A stretch of 64,000 bases of DNA from Nematopogon swammerdamellus. Lineage: Eukaryota; Arthropoda; Insecta; Lepidoptera; Adelidae. The stretch is taken from contig OX336339.1 in NCBI GenBank assembly GCA_946902875.1, forward strand, positions 26,319,349 through 26,383,348, written 5' to 3'. Shown piece by piece: positions 33,310 through 54,759 of the stretch (position 1 is the first letter of the stretch; every line of letters starts with the position of its first letter). The translations under genes and the position numbers were made by a program. The notes under the pieces are model-generated. The model made no database searches and was not told the DNA's origin. It worked only from the letters and a program-made list of their open reading frames with translations.

Positions 33310-33775
33310 TACTTTGGGTACTTATTAGCGATTTTATCTAACTTAATAATTAATTAATAATTATAGAAAATGTAACACCAAGAATAGAAAAATAAATCAA
33401 ACAAAATAGGTAAGTGAAATATAAATGTGACTATAAAAACCTATTGGGTACTTATTAGCGATTTTATCTAACAATAATTAATTAATAATTATAGAAAATG
33501 TAACACCAAGAATAGAAAAATAAATCAAACAAAATAGGTAAGTGAAATATAAATGTGACTATAAAAACCTATTGGGTACTTATTAGCGATTTTATCTAAC
33601 TTAATAATTAATTAATAATTATAGAAAATGTAACACCAAGAATAGAAAAATAAATCAAACAAAATAGGTAAGTGAAATATAAATATAATAAATATTATGT
33701 ACTCTATAAATGTGACCATATAAAAACCTATTAGGTATTCATTAGCGATTTTATCTAACTTAATAATGAATTAAT
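33310..33775. repeat. Tandem repeat, three and a half units of about 126-130 bp
   Basis: Each unit begins TTGGGTACTTATTAGCGATT and holds AAATGTAACACCAAGAATAG. Units start at about 33308, 33443, 33570 and 33727; the last is partial and diverged. Confidence 0.9.
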
Positions 33776-33779
33776 AAAC

Positions 33780-34092
33780 ATACGACCAATTCAAAGGCAT
33801 ACACACACCGACACATGAGACAATGCATACACACCACCGACACCGCGTCACACCGCGTTCCGCAGGCAGACCGTACGCAGAGTGAAAGGGACGCGGTGAA
33901 CTAGTGATACCAATCACTAGTTCACCGCGTCCCTTTCGCTCACTAAATGGCCATAGACAAATAGCACCTTGCTGAAGCAGGAGGGTCCGACCCAACGACT
34001 TCGCACAACTTTGATGATGATAGATAAATAGATCGAAATTATGCGGAGCACAACCGAAACACGTCTGCTCGCTACCGAGGCAGGGAGACAAG
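33780..34092 (-). pseudogene. R1-like 5' untranslated fragment with palindrome
   Basis: 33920-34080 matches 35910-36080 (shared CTACCGAGGCAGGGAGACAA). A perfect inverted repeat of 25-bp arms lies at 33884-33908 and 33913-33937 around the loop ACCA, using sequence from the same 5' region. Confidence 0.65.
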
Positions 34093-34675
34093 TCACGGAC
34101 GTCATTGGACGAACCGTTCGGGCCTCAGAAGGTCTCCGGCATACCCTCCTTGTTCGCCACGGAGAGGCTATTGGCGTTGATGAAATCTTCAACCTTTTGA
34201 CGCCGGTCAGTTGCTTCTCTTCCTTTGCCCTCGCAGTGACGAGGATGTCAATGCCACATTGGCGAGTGAGTTTTCAAATCAGCCCCTACTAGCACACGAT
34301 GTCCCTGCAGTTAGTGTATTACCTTGCTGACACCGTTCAGGTAGGGTTGAACTTCTTGGCTATATTCGTAATGAGACCCTCCCCGGCCAGCTCCACGCGG
34401 GCCACCGCTAAGTACTCGAGAAGAGTTCGGGGAGAAAGGCGCAGCGCACACTCCTGTTGTGTACGTAAATGCCTGCAGCGGAGCCTTTCCTCAGCTGCAC
34501 TAGGTCCGAGCCGTCAACTCCGCCGTATTGTTCCTGCACTAGCATGAGGTCAAGTTTGTGCTCTACGCATATTCTCCCGATCTCTTCGGTGGCCGCTGAA
34601 GACCCCTGCATATTGAGCTGCCCTATGCGCAAACCCTTCTCCCCTGAATTTGGTGGGCCGTCACTTTCCATAGTA
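34093..34675 (-). pseudogene. R1-like ORF2 start, endonuclease domain
   Basis: The minus strand encodes GLRIGQLNMQGSSAATEEIG and LDLMLVQEQYGG, the N-terminal motifs of the APE-like endonuclease. The start is probably the ATG near 34671, just after the ORF1 stop. It is truncated inside the endonuclease domain. Confidence 0.75.
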
Positions 34676-35470
34676 GTCTGTCTATTGCGCCATGGTTCGT
34701 TCTGCGAACTGCTTGGCCAGGCACGAGGTGGCAAACGTGCGGTGCGAGTAAGCGCCTCCCTTCCCTAGCTTGGAGCACGTTGCGCACTTTTTATCAGCCG
34801 CAGGCGTTTTGCAAGCTACTCGCTCGTGCCCTTCCTGGCCGCAGTCCGAACATGTCGGAACAGGCACTCGGCAGTGCTTCTGCGGGTGACCATAGAGCTG
34901 GCACCTAAACCAGCATGTTACTCCGCTAATGTCCTCCACTCTGTGCGCTTCCCAGCCCACATACACCATGTCCTGAGCTAGAATTCCCCACCTACTACCC
35001 TACCCCACTAGAAACCCACTTCTGTACATCCACGGCCCCCTTGTGCATCGTGAGCCTTTGCTCCTTTATTTACCTTTGTTGAAGCGTGTCCGCGGCCTCT
35101 ATTTACCCTTTAGGGCCTCTCCCACCTTTTTAATTATGTCCTCCTCTGTCTCTCGATTTGCAGCTGCGACTATGGCTGTCGCGCCTCTAGCTCTTATTCC
35201 AGCTCCTCCTGTGGCAATGCCAGACACCGGGGGGCATAGCCAACTGCGACACCGTCCCCCGTTTACCCGAGTTATCCCTGAGCTCTGGCGAGGAGGCCAC
35301 TCTTTTCAGGGCTCTGCTGGTACCTCCCTCTGTTCCCATTTGGGAAGGAGTCCGCGCCAGCGATTTTCGCGGCGCTAATCCCCCGTCTTGCCTCCTCCAC
35401 CATTTGTGCCTCCCGCCATTCCTGACTGGAGGGGCTTGCCCCGCCACCTCTCTGCAGAGACATGGCGACT
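34676..35470 (-). pseudogene. R1-like ORF1 (Gag-like) with zinc knuckles
   Basis: 34682-34969 encodes three CCHC-type knuckles (CWFRCQLYGHPQKHC, CSDCGQEGHERVAC, CATC...C), normal for R1-clade ORF1. 35187-35470 encodes the N-terminal part (SLQRGGGASPSSQEWRE). Shifts lie between them. ORF1 protein binds LINE RNA. Confidence 0.75.
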
Positions 35471-36085
35471 GCCCCGCCGGACTCGCCTCATCCAGGCGAG
35501 TCGGAACGAGGGGTCGCACGGTCCCACATGACTTTGTTTTACAAAGTTGGGTTATACGTCCACGCACTCTCCTGACAGTAACTACGTCCGCTCTACTATG
35601 GGGCTGTCCGCTATGACCCAGCTGGCACTTCCATTTGGTCCTGAGGTGTTAGACAGACCGCTCAGGCCTGTCAGTCTGCTCAAACGTCGCCTCGACGTTG
35701 ACAGCTGTCAACGTCACACAAGTGTCACTGTCACAGATAACGCATCCTACCGCTCACACTCAAACACGCAATATCACCACGTCTATGTCGTCCACCAATA
35801 TACCCGCGTCTACACTCAATACACACCGCGTCTCTTTCGCACAAAATGGCGTAATGTCCGAGCCCCCCTGTGGGAGCAGGAGTGGCCGATAAATTACACC
35901 GATACGATTCACTGGTTCACCGCGTTCCTTTCGCACTCAAAATGGCCATCGGCAATTTACACTTGTGGAAGCAGGGGGGTCCGATCCAACTATTTCGCAG
36001 CACTTCAGTGATAAATAAATATATCAAAATTCGCAGAGCGCAACTAAAACACGTCCTCTCTCTACCGAGGCAGGGAGACAAGTAC
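35471..36085 (-). other. Probable 5' untranslated region of R1-like copy
   Basis: Upstream of the ORF1 start. Its outer 170 bp recur at 33920-34080. No coding sequence is convincing. Confidence 0.5.
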
Positions 36086-37270
36086 TGCACAGTTCAAAAC
36101 GTAGGTATAATCCAGGGGTATAGCTACCGCCGCCGTACCAGCCTTATCAATACGGAGGTCCCGTTGGGTAGGTAGGGGGCATTTATATAAGTCCATCGTT
36201 TATGCTACCTTCATGAATAAATCCATTTGTAGGCATCAAATCATAAATCTTTACGTTACTTTGCTTCATGTGACACATCTTGTCTGATTAATTATTCTTT
36301 GTCCTTTCTAACTGGAAAACTAAAATCATCTAAAGCTATGGATGGTGGATGATGCAAATAAGTTTGCCATTTGAGCTTCACCGCAGTCGGGTAGAAGGAT
36401 TTTCACACAGGCCCGTCTAGGGCAAGCTATGCCACTGGTATAACCGTATGAGAGCATTGCTATGTATTTTTATTCATGAGGGATCTCAATATATTTTGTA
36501 GATTCAATTGATAACATCACACACATTAACTGTGCGTTCACGCTCCTTAGAAATAGTATATATTTTAAAGTAAGTAGAAATTTTCATCGATCACCGGTCA
36601 CGTCCCGCAAACCCCGATCGGGGTTCGGCGCGGCGCGGCGGCGCGCGGCTCATTATTTAATTCATCACTAATTCTACCAATTTTTCTTAGTAGAACTGAA
36701 TACTGGTATACATTCTTGGTTGAATTTACTAGTAACTATTCTCAAACATGACTGGGCAACACAATCATCTTCACACAGACAATATTTTTTTTAAATGTCA
36801 AAAAAAAAGGGCTCCCATGACAACTGACATTTCCACAGACACTGAAATACACAGATCTTGTACTGTATTTTGGGTACCCGTATTCTAGAGTACGTTTCAA
36901 TAGCTATATTTTAATGGGCGACTTGTGGGAGGAAATTATACAGTTTTGGTCAGAAAAAATCGGAAAAAAATGTCGAGTGTGTTTTGTTTTGCCTGGAGTT
37001 CAAAAAATCGGTCTGTGCTTCTAAATAAGTGAATCCTGAAGTGTTTGGTATGACTGAACGCGCAATTTCAGTACAAAGAAGACTGAATACAGATCAGTGA
37101 TGAATCGATCGATTGAGGCGGGATATTCGAATTTGTGCGGGAGCGCGCGTGCCAAAATTTTGCGTTTTTGCGCGCGGCGAAAAGGGCTGGGAGTCAACTG
37201 CAGGTAAGCCAAAGGGTTAATATTAGTATCGCCACAGAATACATCATTAGTACTAACAGCACAGCATAGC
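36086..37270. other. Non-coding, no recognised gene
   Basis: A short CpG-rich patch occurs at about 36600-36650 (GGCGCGGCGCGGCGGCGCGC). I see no domain or RNA gene. Confidence 0.4.
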
Positions 37271-38342
37271 ACCTTCGTCGACTATGAGAAGGCGTTCGAC
37301 TCAGTTGAAAAATGGGCTGTCGAAAACTCCCTCCTCAGGTGCAGAATCGACCACCGCTACATCGAGGTGCTCCGAAATCTGTATCGGTCCGCGACGATGA
37401 CTGTGAGGCTTCACGAGAATATCCAACCCATCCTCCTTGGTAAAGGCGTAAGGCAGGGGGATGTGATCTCACCCAAGCTATTCACAAACGCATTGGAAGA
37501 TGTGTTCAAGATGCTTGAGTGGGACAACATGGGTATAAACGTGAATGGAGATTTTCTCAGTCATCTGCGTTTCGCCGATGACATTGTTCTTCTGTCAAAT
37601 TCCCGAGATCAGCTTCAGATCATGCTGGAAGACCTTTATACAGCGTCGATGAAGGTTGGTCTGAAGATGAACCGGGACAAAACCAAGGTCATGGCGACCG
37701 AGGTTATGACGGGAGGACAAATTGTTATTGGCGGAGAAGTGATAGAACAGGTTGAAGGGTATTTAGTACCTCGGTCAAATTCTGCGGCTTGGTAGACAAG
37801 GTCTGCTTAAGGAGGTGGAGAGACGAATTCAACTGGGTTGGGCTGCCTTTGGAAAACTAAAATTTGTCCTGAAGTCTGACCTTCTGCAAAATTTAAAGAC
37901 CCGTATATATGACCAGTGTGTCCTCCCGGTTATGACGTACGGGTGTGAAACGTGGACTCTGACGGTCGCTGTTGTCCAAAAGTTGCCCAGCGAGCAATGG
38001 AGCGAGCCATGCTGGGAATATCGCTACGTGACATGGTGCGTAACGAGGCAATCCGCCGACGCACCAAAGTAGTCGATATTGGACACCGGGTGGCTAAGCT
38101 CAAGTGGCAGTGGGCTGGGCACGTTAGCCGAAGAGACGATGACCGTTGGAGTAACCGTGTCCTACACTGCCGGCCGTGGACCGGAAAACGGAGTGTGGGA
38201 AGACCACCCGCCAGGTGGGACGACATCAAGTACGTCGGCGGAAATCAGTGGTTCCGTATCGCTGAAGGCCGGGAGGACTGGAGGAAAATTGGAGAGGCGT
38301 ATGTCCAGCAGTGGACGCTTACACGCTGACTGACTGACTGAC
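37271..38342 (+). pseudogene. RTE-type LINE, 5'-truncated
   Basis: It encodes FVDYEKAFDSVEKW, GVRQGDVISPKLFTNALE and LRFADDIVLLSNS (RT palm with FADD). After a shift near 37770 come VLPVMTYGCETWTL and, after another near 37970, RWAGHV-type residues (KWQWAGHVSRRDDDRW, GRPPARW). This is the classic RTE C-terminal half. The TGAC repeat tail (38330-38345) is the kind of short-repeat 3' end seen in RTE elements. Confidence 0.85.
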
Positions 38343-38695
38343 TAACATAAAGAAGGATCTGAGTGACAAAGACATAAATTTCAATTTAACTCGCACAGCG
38401 CTGCTTGCCTAAAATTATTTGCACCTACAACACGCTTCTCTTTCTATCGCGTAACTATATCTCTTCTGACGTGGCACGTTTCACTGAATGGGCCTGCCAA
38501 GCCGGGCCCAGCCCACCACCGATATATGTGTAGCTTCATACCTAAAGTGCGGAGTGCGCCCGGCCTGGTATCGCAACCATTCTAAAAGATTGGGCAAGAC
38601 GGACGGGACGTCCGCGACATCTCTCCTTATCCAGTATTATTCCACTAATGCCCTTTACCATGGTCACACTAGTACATCATTTAGTCTAGATCGAT
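38343..38695. other. 3' flank of ATG10
   Basis: Lies downstream of the ATG10 stop on the minus strand. I find no canonical AATAAA on that strand here. Confidence 0.4.
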
Positions 38696-38915
38696 TCAAT
38701 CCATTTTTACAGTAGCCGCATATTCCAAACTCATAGGAAGGCCCACCAGCGGCGCCATGACACTTAGGAAGGTGACGAGAGTGTTGGTGCGGGGCTCCGG
38801 CGCGGCGGCGAGCAGCCGCCCGGTGGCGCACGGGTGCACAGTGAAGTACGGCCTCCGCAGCACCCGGTGCTCCTGTTGAGTCAGCGCCGAGTACAACTCT
38901 CTCCGCGACTTCATT
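38696..38915 (-). CDS. ATG10: ATG10 exon 2
   Basis: Starts after CAG at 38918-38916, completes codon 98, carries the active-site Cys, and ends at TGA (38698-38696). Confidence 0.88.
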
Positions 38916-40170
38916 CTGTCAAAATAAAACACAAGTTTATATACAAGCATAACACGTCGTATGTTCATCCAAAAGGTTAACTAGAAGATAATGGCTTATG
39001 TCTGAGATTTCTTTTTTTTTTTATGGAAACTGACACGGTTGGCTACATTACCTACAACATCCGTGATGTCAGCCCATTCCAACCCAGAAGAGTACTTCGA
39101 ACTGCACGATTCTCTAAATCGTTCTTGTGCCGCACTGCAAAGGTGTGGAACGGGCTTCCGGGCAATATCTTTCCCCACTCCTACAATCCACGGATATTCA
39201 AATCGCGGGTAAATAGCCTTTCCCCAGCGACATTAATCCACCTCCAAGCCGGACTGGCACCTCCTCGGGGGTGATATTGGCTGCGCCTGAGGCTTCGACC
39301 TCGGGCACAGCCAGCTAGTTCGGAAACAATAAAAAAAAAACAAAAAAATAACACCGGGTGAACTAGGATGCCATGTCAGTGCTTCCCTTCATATCATGTC
39401 GGCTACACTGAACTGGACGAAAAAAAAAACCATTTACATAGCCGTTTGGACCGACGTTTCATTCAGTGCGGTGGTACAAACCCGGGCGAGATAAACCCTA
39501 CCACCTAGTAAGAAGGGAAGGACCTACAGTTTAACGTGGAATTCGACGGTCAGCCTCCAACGGTCGAGCGGTCACCCATTCAAGTACTGATCGCTCTCAG
39601 GGTTGCTTAACAACAGTCGACCGACCGCACCACTGGGCTACCGAGGCCGAGATATCTATGTTTGAAATTTAACAGTTGTTTTCGACTAAAATGTGCGTAA
39701 TTTAAAAAAGCAAGTTGGCTTTGGCTCTCTCCGGGCGCTGCTGTTGTAACGTTGTAAGAGTTAAAAATAAAGTAGAGAAATGCTTAACTACCTTCCTAAT
39801 TTATAATTTTTAACTTTCTTCCTAAGTTATACTGTGAAACAGGCCAGACCAATGAAGATTCCAAAAAAACATCTCACGTTATTTGCGATATTTTCCCAAC
39901 TTCTTCCAAAGTCAGCAGTGCTCCCGTCGACCGCCACACATTGAAACTCAACAGGGGAACAGCGTAGCTGACGTCGTACGACAGCACATACTCAGCCTTC
40001 ACTCTGCCAACCGCCGTTTCGAGATAAACATTTTTCTTCAGGTGTGAACACTGTTTAGAAGCATCATTGTCTTCGCAGTAGATCCATCCGTCGCCCAGCT
40101 CGTCTGACCGTGCAGCCAAGCTTTTCACTTGAGAAATAAACTCATCATAGGAGACAGTGTACTCAGACAT
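38696..40170 (-). CDS. ATG10: ATG10-like E2 enzyme, two exons
   Basis: Join of 40170-39878 and 38915-38696; 170 aa. ATG10 is the E2-like enzyme that passes ATG12 from ATG7 to ATG5 in autophagosome formation, acting in the cytosol. Residues about 60-77 (AEYVLSYDVSYAVPLLSF) match the E2-core strand region. ALTQQEHRVLRRPYFTVHPC (108-127) matches the segment around the active-site Cys of human ATG10 (Cys166), giving Cys127 here. The C-terminal SVMAPLVGLPMSLEYA corresponds to the human SIVGPVVGLNLPLSYA. The intron is phase 2 with GTGAGA donor and TTTTGACAG acceptor. At 170 aa it is shorter than human ATG10 (220), mainly between the N-terminus and the core. All key residues are present, so it is probably functional. 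Confidence 0.9.
39011..39650 (-). repeat. tRNA/5S-headed SINE split by a LINE fragment
   Basis: Tail at 39011-39022; head (GTTAAGCAACCCTGAGAGCG on the minus strand; 5S-like) near 39615-39560. The SINE sequence is interrupted between AGCCCAT and AACACCGGG. Confidence 0.85.
39078..39348 (+). pseudogene. Truncated LINE 3' end inside the SINE
   Basis: Encodes FLCRTAKVWNGLPGNIFPHS and has an A-rich tail at 39330-39348. It is the same family as 8693-8955. Confidence 0.8.
39878..40170 (-). CDS. ATG10: ATG10 exon 1
   Basis: ATG at 40170-40168; ends two bases into codon 98, before GTGAGA. No in-frame ATG upstream is needed for the family N-terminus. Confidence 0.88.
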
Positions 40171-40953
40171 TTAATCCAAAGATATCTAAGCAATTACTTT
40201 ATTCGTTACGTTAGGAGTTTGTATAATAATTTTCCAAGTACATTCTTCTCTAAGCGTTCTTGTGCGGCGATCACAGATAAATAAAATAATGTATGCGGCG
40301 ATGTGTTAGGATTTAGATCACAGACACAGATAAATAAAATAATGATTTAGATTGAAAAGACGTCTTCTTTTCTTTCTTTTATTTAGCTGACGTATTTATT
40401 TGCATTTGTACTGTGTTTATTTGCGACTACCTACCTACGTACTTTTATTTTTTATATTTTGATTTTTGACAGTAAGATACAAATGTCAAATAAAAATAAT
40501 TAATTTAACTGACTCAGTATCTCGGTTATTTCGAATCGAAAAACAAAATAATATGTTTTGCACAGCCATAGCCTTCTTCAAATTTCGCTTGAAGGAGTAT
40601 CTGGTACAGCTGATTCACATTCACAAAATGTTCGTTTTGGTGGAGTGCGCGTAGCCACGAACACGAACATTTGTTCACGGCTCGCGCCATAGAGTAACTT
40701 ATCGAAACTCTACTGAACGAAATAAAGACACTAGGTGCATATCTGCGCACAAGCACTCTTGCTTGCGTCTGTGCACTGAAAACATTTGTGCGCTCAATTT
40801 TTTTCGTAGTTTTTATGGAGTGTAATGTAATGAGAGAATTCCCAGATTTAAGTAATGTTGAATATTAAAATAGACCCAAAAAGTATGATGTATTTTAGTA
40901 GTTCGCCGAAATATTTGTCTGTGACCGTACCGAAGTGATTACTTTATGTACTA
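40171..40953. other. Upstream region of ATG10
   Basis: No gene is recognised. A near-duplicate of ACAGATAAATAAAATAATG occurs at 40273-40292 and 40325-40343. Promoter elements cannot be named with confidence. Confidence 0.4.
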
Positions 40954-40984
40954 CTAGCTGAGCCCGCGGCTCCGCTCGCGTGAA

Positions 40985-41715
40985 ATTCGTATTTCAAAGA
41001 AGAAAGTAAGTAACTGAGGGCGAGGCCGAAGGCCGAGCTGCGTTCAGGAAGACTATAAACCTTCTCGAAGAAAGTAAGTAACTAAGGGCGAGGCCGAAGG
41101 CCGAGCTGCGTTCAGGAAGACTATAAAACTTCTCAAAGTAAGTACGTAACTATGGGCGAAACCGAAGCCCGAGCTGCGTTCAGGAAGACTATAAACCTTC
41201 TCGAAGAAAGTAAGTAACAAAAGGCGAGGCCGAACGCCGAGCTACGTTCAAGAAGACGATAAACTTTCTCGAAGAAAGTAAGTAACTGAGGGCGAGGCCG
41301 AAGGCCGAGCTGCGTTCAGGAAGACTATAAACCTTCTCGAATAAAGTAAGTAAGAAAGGGCGAGGCCGAAGGCCGAGCTCCATTCAGGAACTATGGGCGA
41401 AACCGAAGCCCGAGCTGCGTTCAGGAAGACTATAAACCTTCTCGAAGAAAGTAAGTAACAAAAGGCGAGGCCGAACGCCGAGCTACGTTCAAGAAGACGA
41501 TAAACTTTCTCAAAGAAAGTAAGTAACTGAGGGCGAGGCCGAAGGCCGAGCTGCGTTCAGGAAGACTTTAAACCTTCTCGAAGAAAGTAAGTAACAAAGG
41601 TCGAGGCCGAAGGCCGAGCTGCGTTCAGGAAGACGATAAACCTTCTCGAAGAAAGTAAGTAACTGAGGGCGAGGCCGAAGGCCGAGCTGCGTTCACGAAG
41701 ACGATAAACTTTCTC
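40985..41715. repeat. Tandem array with GAGGCCGAAGGCCGAGC core
   Basis: About twelve units of 55-62 bp, each with GGGCGAGGCCGAAGGCCGAG, then TGCGTTCAGGAAGAC, ATAAAC and AAGAAAGTAAGTAAC. Related units fill 61830-62345 and 63040-64000. Confidence 0.9.
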
Positions 41716-41718
41716 CGT

Positions 41719-42090
<372 letters not shown>

Positions 42091-42700
42091 CTCCCCATCA
42101 TTTAATCCTAAAATCTAATTTTGAAATCAACCCCTATTTTAATTTAAGGGTTGATTTAACTAAAACGCTGAAACACGTAATTCTTTATTTCATGCCTAAA
42201 TATGAATCGTTATATCCCTAACTTGAGAAATGATGGGTTCCCCATACAAACGTTCATCCCCTATTTCACCCCCTTAAGGGTTGTTTTTTGAGACAAAAGG
42301 TAGCCTATGTCCTTCCTCAGGATGCAATTCATCTCCGTACAAAATTTCATAAAATCCTAAAATCTAATTTTGAAATCATCCCCTATTGTAATTTAAGGGT
42401 TGATTTAGCAAAAACGCTGAAACACGTAATTCTTTATTTCATACCAAAAGCCTAAATATGAATGGTCATATCCTTAACTCGAGAAATGCTAGGTTCCCCA
42501 TACAAACTTTCATCCCCTATTTCACCCCCTTAAGGGTTGTTTTTTGAGACAAAAGGTAGCCTATGTCCTTCCTCAGGATCCAATTCATCTCCGTGCAATA
42601 TTTTATCGAAATCTGTTCAGCGGTTTAGGCGTGAAAAGGTAACAGACAGACAGACAGACAGACAACAGAGTTACTTTCGAATTTATAATATTAGTATGGA

Positions 42701-44710
42701 AGTATGGATATGGATATGGATATGGATATATTTTTTCGTTTATTTGGGAAATCAACAACAGTTCTAAAATAAATTAAAATGTAGGTTATTCGGTAAAAGC
42801 CTATTTTAGATTTCCACTGCTTAATATAGTTATGTATACAGGGTGTTTAAGGATGGGCTTGAGAAACTTCAAGAATAGAAAATATGTACTCATTATTAGA
42901 AGAAAAAAATCCTTATCACTTGGCATTGGCACATGGATTTGGCAGCAGTGCTGTCTAGGTGTAGGGAGTGCAATGACCTAGTACAGTCCCCTTTCTATTT
43001 TGATGTTGTTCAAATTTTAGTCTTTGGAATTTAAAACATGTAAGTTAGTCATTATATTTTTATTTAATAAAGGCGAACGTTAACCTTCCACCAAATCTCA
43101 ATGAAACGATGTTCACCAAAAAGTAGGTACTATAAAATGACCGAACAAATAACTTTAACAACAAATATACAATCAAAATTTATAAATAAAAAAATAAACA
43201 ACGTAAACGAACAACAACGCAATAACTCTATAACAAACAAGCGGATTGATATCTGTGGATAGTTCGAAACTAGGAAGCACCAGTACGCACTAATTACGCT
43301 GCGATGCGACTGCGCTGCATGGTTCACTCGCAAAGAAGCGATGCGGCGCGGGAGAGAGGGACAATGGGAAGCCGGCCCCGTACCCCGCAATACCTCCAAC
43401 ACCCTGGCTCCTAAATTGCGCGCACCGTGCAGTAACAGTGCCAACGTCACACAATATGATATTATCAGATCTCAAAATTTAAGGTAATTTATCTTTGTAG
43501 TCGTGTTGTATTTTTTAGATTTCAACCAATTCCTGGTTAAATTTTATTTTATTCCATATATTGAATGAGAAAATAAATATAGCGTCTCGCAACATAGCGG
43601 GCAACCGAACATTCGAAAGATCAATTTTCTCTCATTTTTTCGCTCGCAAACGCGATCGTCGTAAGTCGACGATAGCATGTTCGACCTTTCGTGTGTCGGT
43701 GTCCGCCTGCGCGGCATGCTGCGTCCCTATCTATTGCACGGAACAGCGTGCGCGCTCCATCTCCCTCGCTCCCGTTGGCGCTGGGACATTAAAACGCTGG
43801 CAGACCTAACTTGCGGCAGGTTTTGAGCTGGCGGTCATATGTCATCGTGTAGAGAAAAAAAATGTCTTCAATATGGTATAAGTATTGTTTCGATAACAAT
43901 GAGTGCAAAATTCAACAAAAATTTACCTGTTTCCACGTGACTGCCAGGGGGTTGCGGCAGGCAGAGGGGTGGCAGTCAGTTTTTTTCGAGTTACTGAGAG
44001 AGAGCTCTTTCAAATGACACTTTTTACTGGCCTAACACATCAAGGAAATTTCAATTTTTTTTTTCCAAAAACAGCTCAAAGGTACTTGCGGCCAGATTTT
44101 GGCAAAACGTTCTATGACAGACGTATTTCCCTACATTAAATCTTTCATAAAAATCGCATTTCGATGAAATAACAGTGAGCTCATAAATCACGCGGTCGGA
44201 TCATAGACTACATGCTCACATCTCATCGTGACGTGAACACCCTAAACTTTAACAAGAGTGGGTGCTGTGTGCGGTTTTTTGTGCGAGGATATGTGCATGT
44301 GTTTGTGTGTGAATGACATGAAGCGTTCGAAATGTGTGATTATCGAGAGCGAGAGCAAATCCATTCGTATTCGTTCCATAACAATAGCATATTTCATACA
44401 CACACTCACTGCCGAAAAACAATCGATTTAATCGCCACGACTATTCGATACAATCGAAGTTGTGAAACATTCGAATAAGTCGAATTGGCGCATCACTACG
44501 AGAAACACTTTACTCTTTGACAGAAATTCACAGAATACGAAAGATCGAACCCTGAACTCTGGCATTGCAATCTTATCTTAAGTAACGTGTACTTGAACCT
44601 AAGAACCTTGCCCTTTTCATTGAGTTGGGCGTGCGCTCACTCGGTCGCGTCCTGGCGTGGTGGTGGTGCGATATAGTGCGCCGGCTGCGAAGCGGAGTGG
44701 AGCGGACGAG
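42701..44710. other. Upstream region of SRM
   Basis: TACAGGGTGTTTAAGGATGG near 42838 is the end motif of a dispersed repeat. The last 100 bp before the SRM ATG are GC-rich without an obvious TATA box. No gene is recognised. Confidence 0.45.
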
Positions 44711-53819
<9,109 letters not shown>

Positions 53820-53879
53820 TACCTCATTATAAGTTACTTCAATACACGTGATTTTCTGAATCTATAATATATAAATTAG

Positions 53880-54150
53880 TACCACTGTATCTCTCTCTGT
53901 GCGTGTCGTAAAAGGCACTAGGGATAAGGACAAGATGCCGTGCTAAAGAGCGACAGGTTACCTATCTCTCACCTTGGCACGATCCTTCCACCGAGTCGGG
54001 TCTTCGTGCCTCACTTGCTGCTTGATAGTTATCTTCTCCTAATATTTTGCTAAACGCGGTGGTTGGTGTTGTGCTGTAATTTACCAGAGTCCTTGCAGCA
54101 CAACACCGATTACTCTTGCTTGCTCTGATTGTCGGTATTTTCCGTGGAAA
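53880..54150 (+). repeat. GGCCGGTAC-type retroposon in SRM 3' flank
   Basis: Shares AGCACAACACCGATTACTCT and AAGGACAAGAT with 17697-17931. May lie within the SRM 3' UTR. Confidence 0.6.
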
Positions 54151-54187
54151 GATACTTGAGCGTGTTCAATAATTATGTGATAATGTG

Positions 54188-54193
54188 AATAAA
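54188..54193 (+). terminator. Candidate SRM polyadenylation signal
   Basis: First clear AATAAA after the stop codon, 369 bases downstream, beyond a retroposon insertion. An earlier non-canonical signal near 53866 is possible. Confidence 0.4.
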
Positions 54194-54474
54194 TAGTTTA
54201 ATGTATTGTTTAAGGTCATTAGTATATGTAGGTTCATTAGGTTAGGACTTGCCAATGTTATCTTATATACTAAATATGTTTATATAATGCCACGGTCGTC
54301 TTGTTTGTGTGATATGATAATACAAAGTGCTATTGAAGTGTTGCTTAGGGGCCCCGCCCGGCACACGAACAATTGAAGACATGGGCGTTACCCTAGGCTT
54401 GCCATAATTTTCCAGACTCAAGTCCGGACGCCACACTTATCCTCAAAATCAAGGGCCTCCCCCTTCCGGACGTA

Positions 54475-54650
54475 TACCACCACCGCACTGAATGAAAGTT
54501 GGTCGAAGCAGCTATGAAATAAAATAGTTCATGTTTTCCTGCCAGTTCAGCACGATCAAAAAGGAGGAAGCACTAACAAGGCACCCAGTTCACCTATCAC
54601 CGCTATTGTTGGTGGTGAAGCCCGTCTAAGTCAGGTGCATAAAAAAAATT
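54475..54650 (+). repeat. tRNA/5S-type SINE 3' part
   Basis: ACCACCGCACTGAATGAAAG to GTGCATAAAAAAAATT; shares the body of 282-667. Diverged. Confidence 0.7.
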
Positions 54651-54759
54651 AAAAGACTCAAAATCAACACAATTCGCGTTCAAGTCGCGTAGCACTGGCG
54701 CGGCGTCAATTACTGCGTGCAAATATAAAAAAATCCGGACGTAATTACGAGTCCCGACA

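Larger units (their letters stand above)
38916..39877 (-). other. ATG10 intron with nested SINE and LINE
   Basis: 962 bp. Holds a tRNA/5S-type SINE (39011-39650) in gene orientation that is itself split by a truncated LINE end. Confidence 0.85.

Noticed and set aside
40985..41715. CRISPR-like array of regular repeats
   Set aside because: Units are whole-length tandem copies without unique spacers, in a eukaryotic Helitron-like element.
44657..44710. In-frame N-terminal extension of spermidine synthase
   Set aside because: It has no ATG (opens with GTG); ATG 44711 gives the expected family N-terminus.
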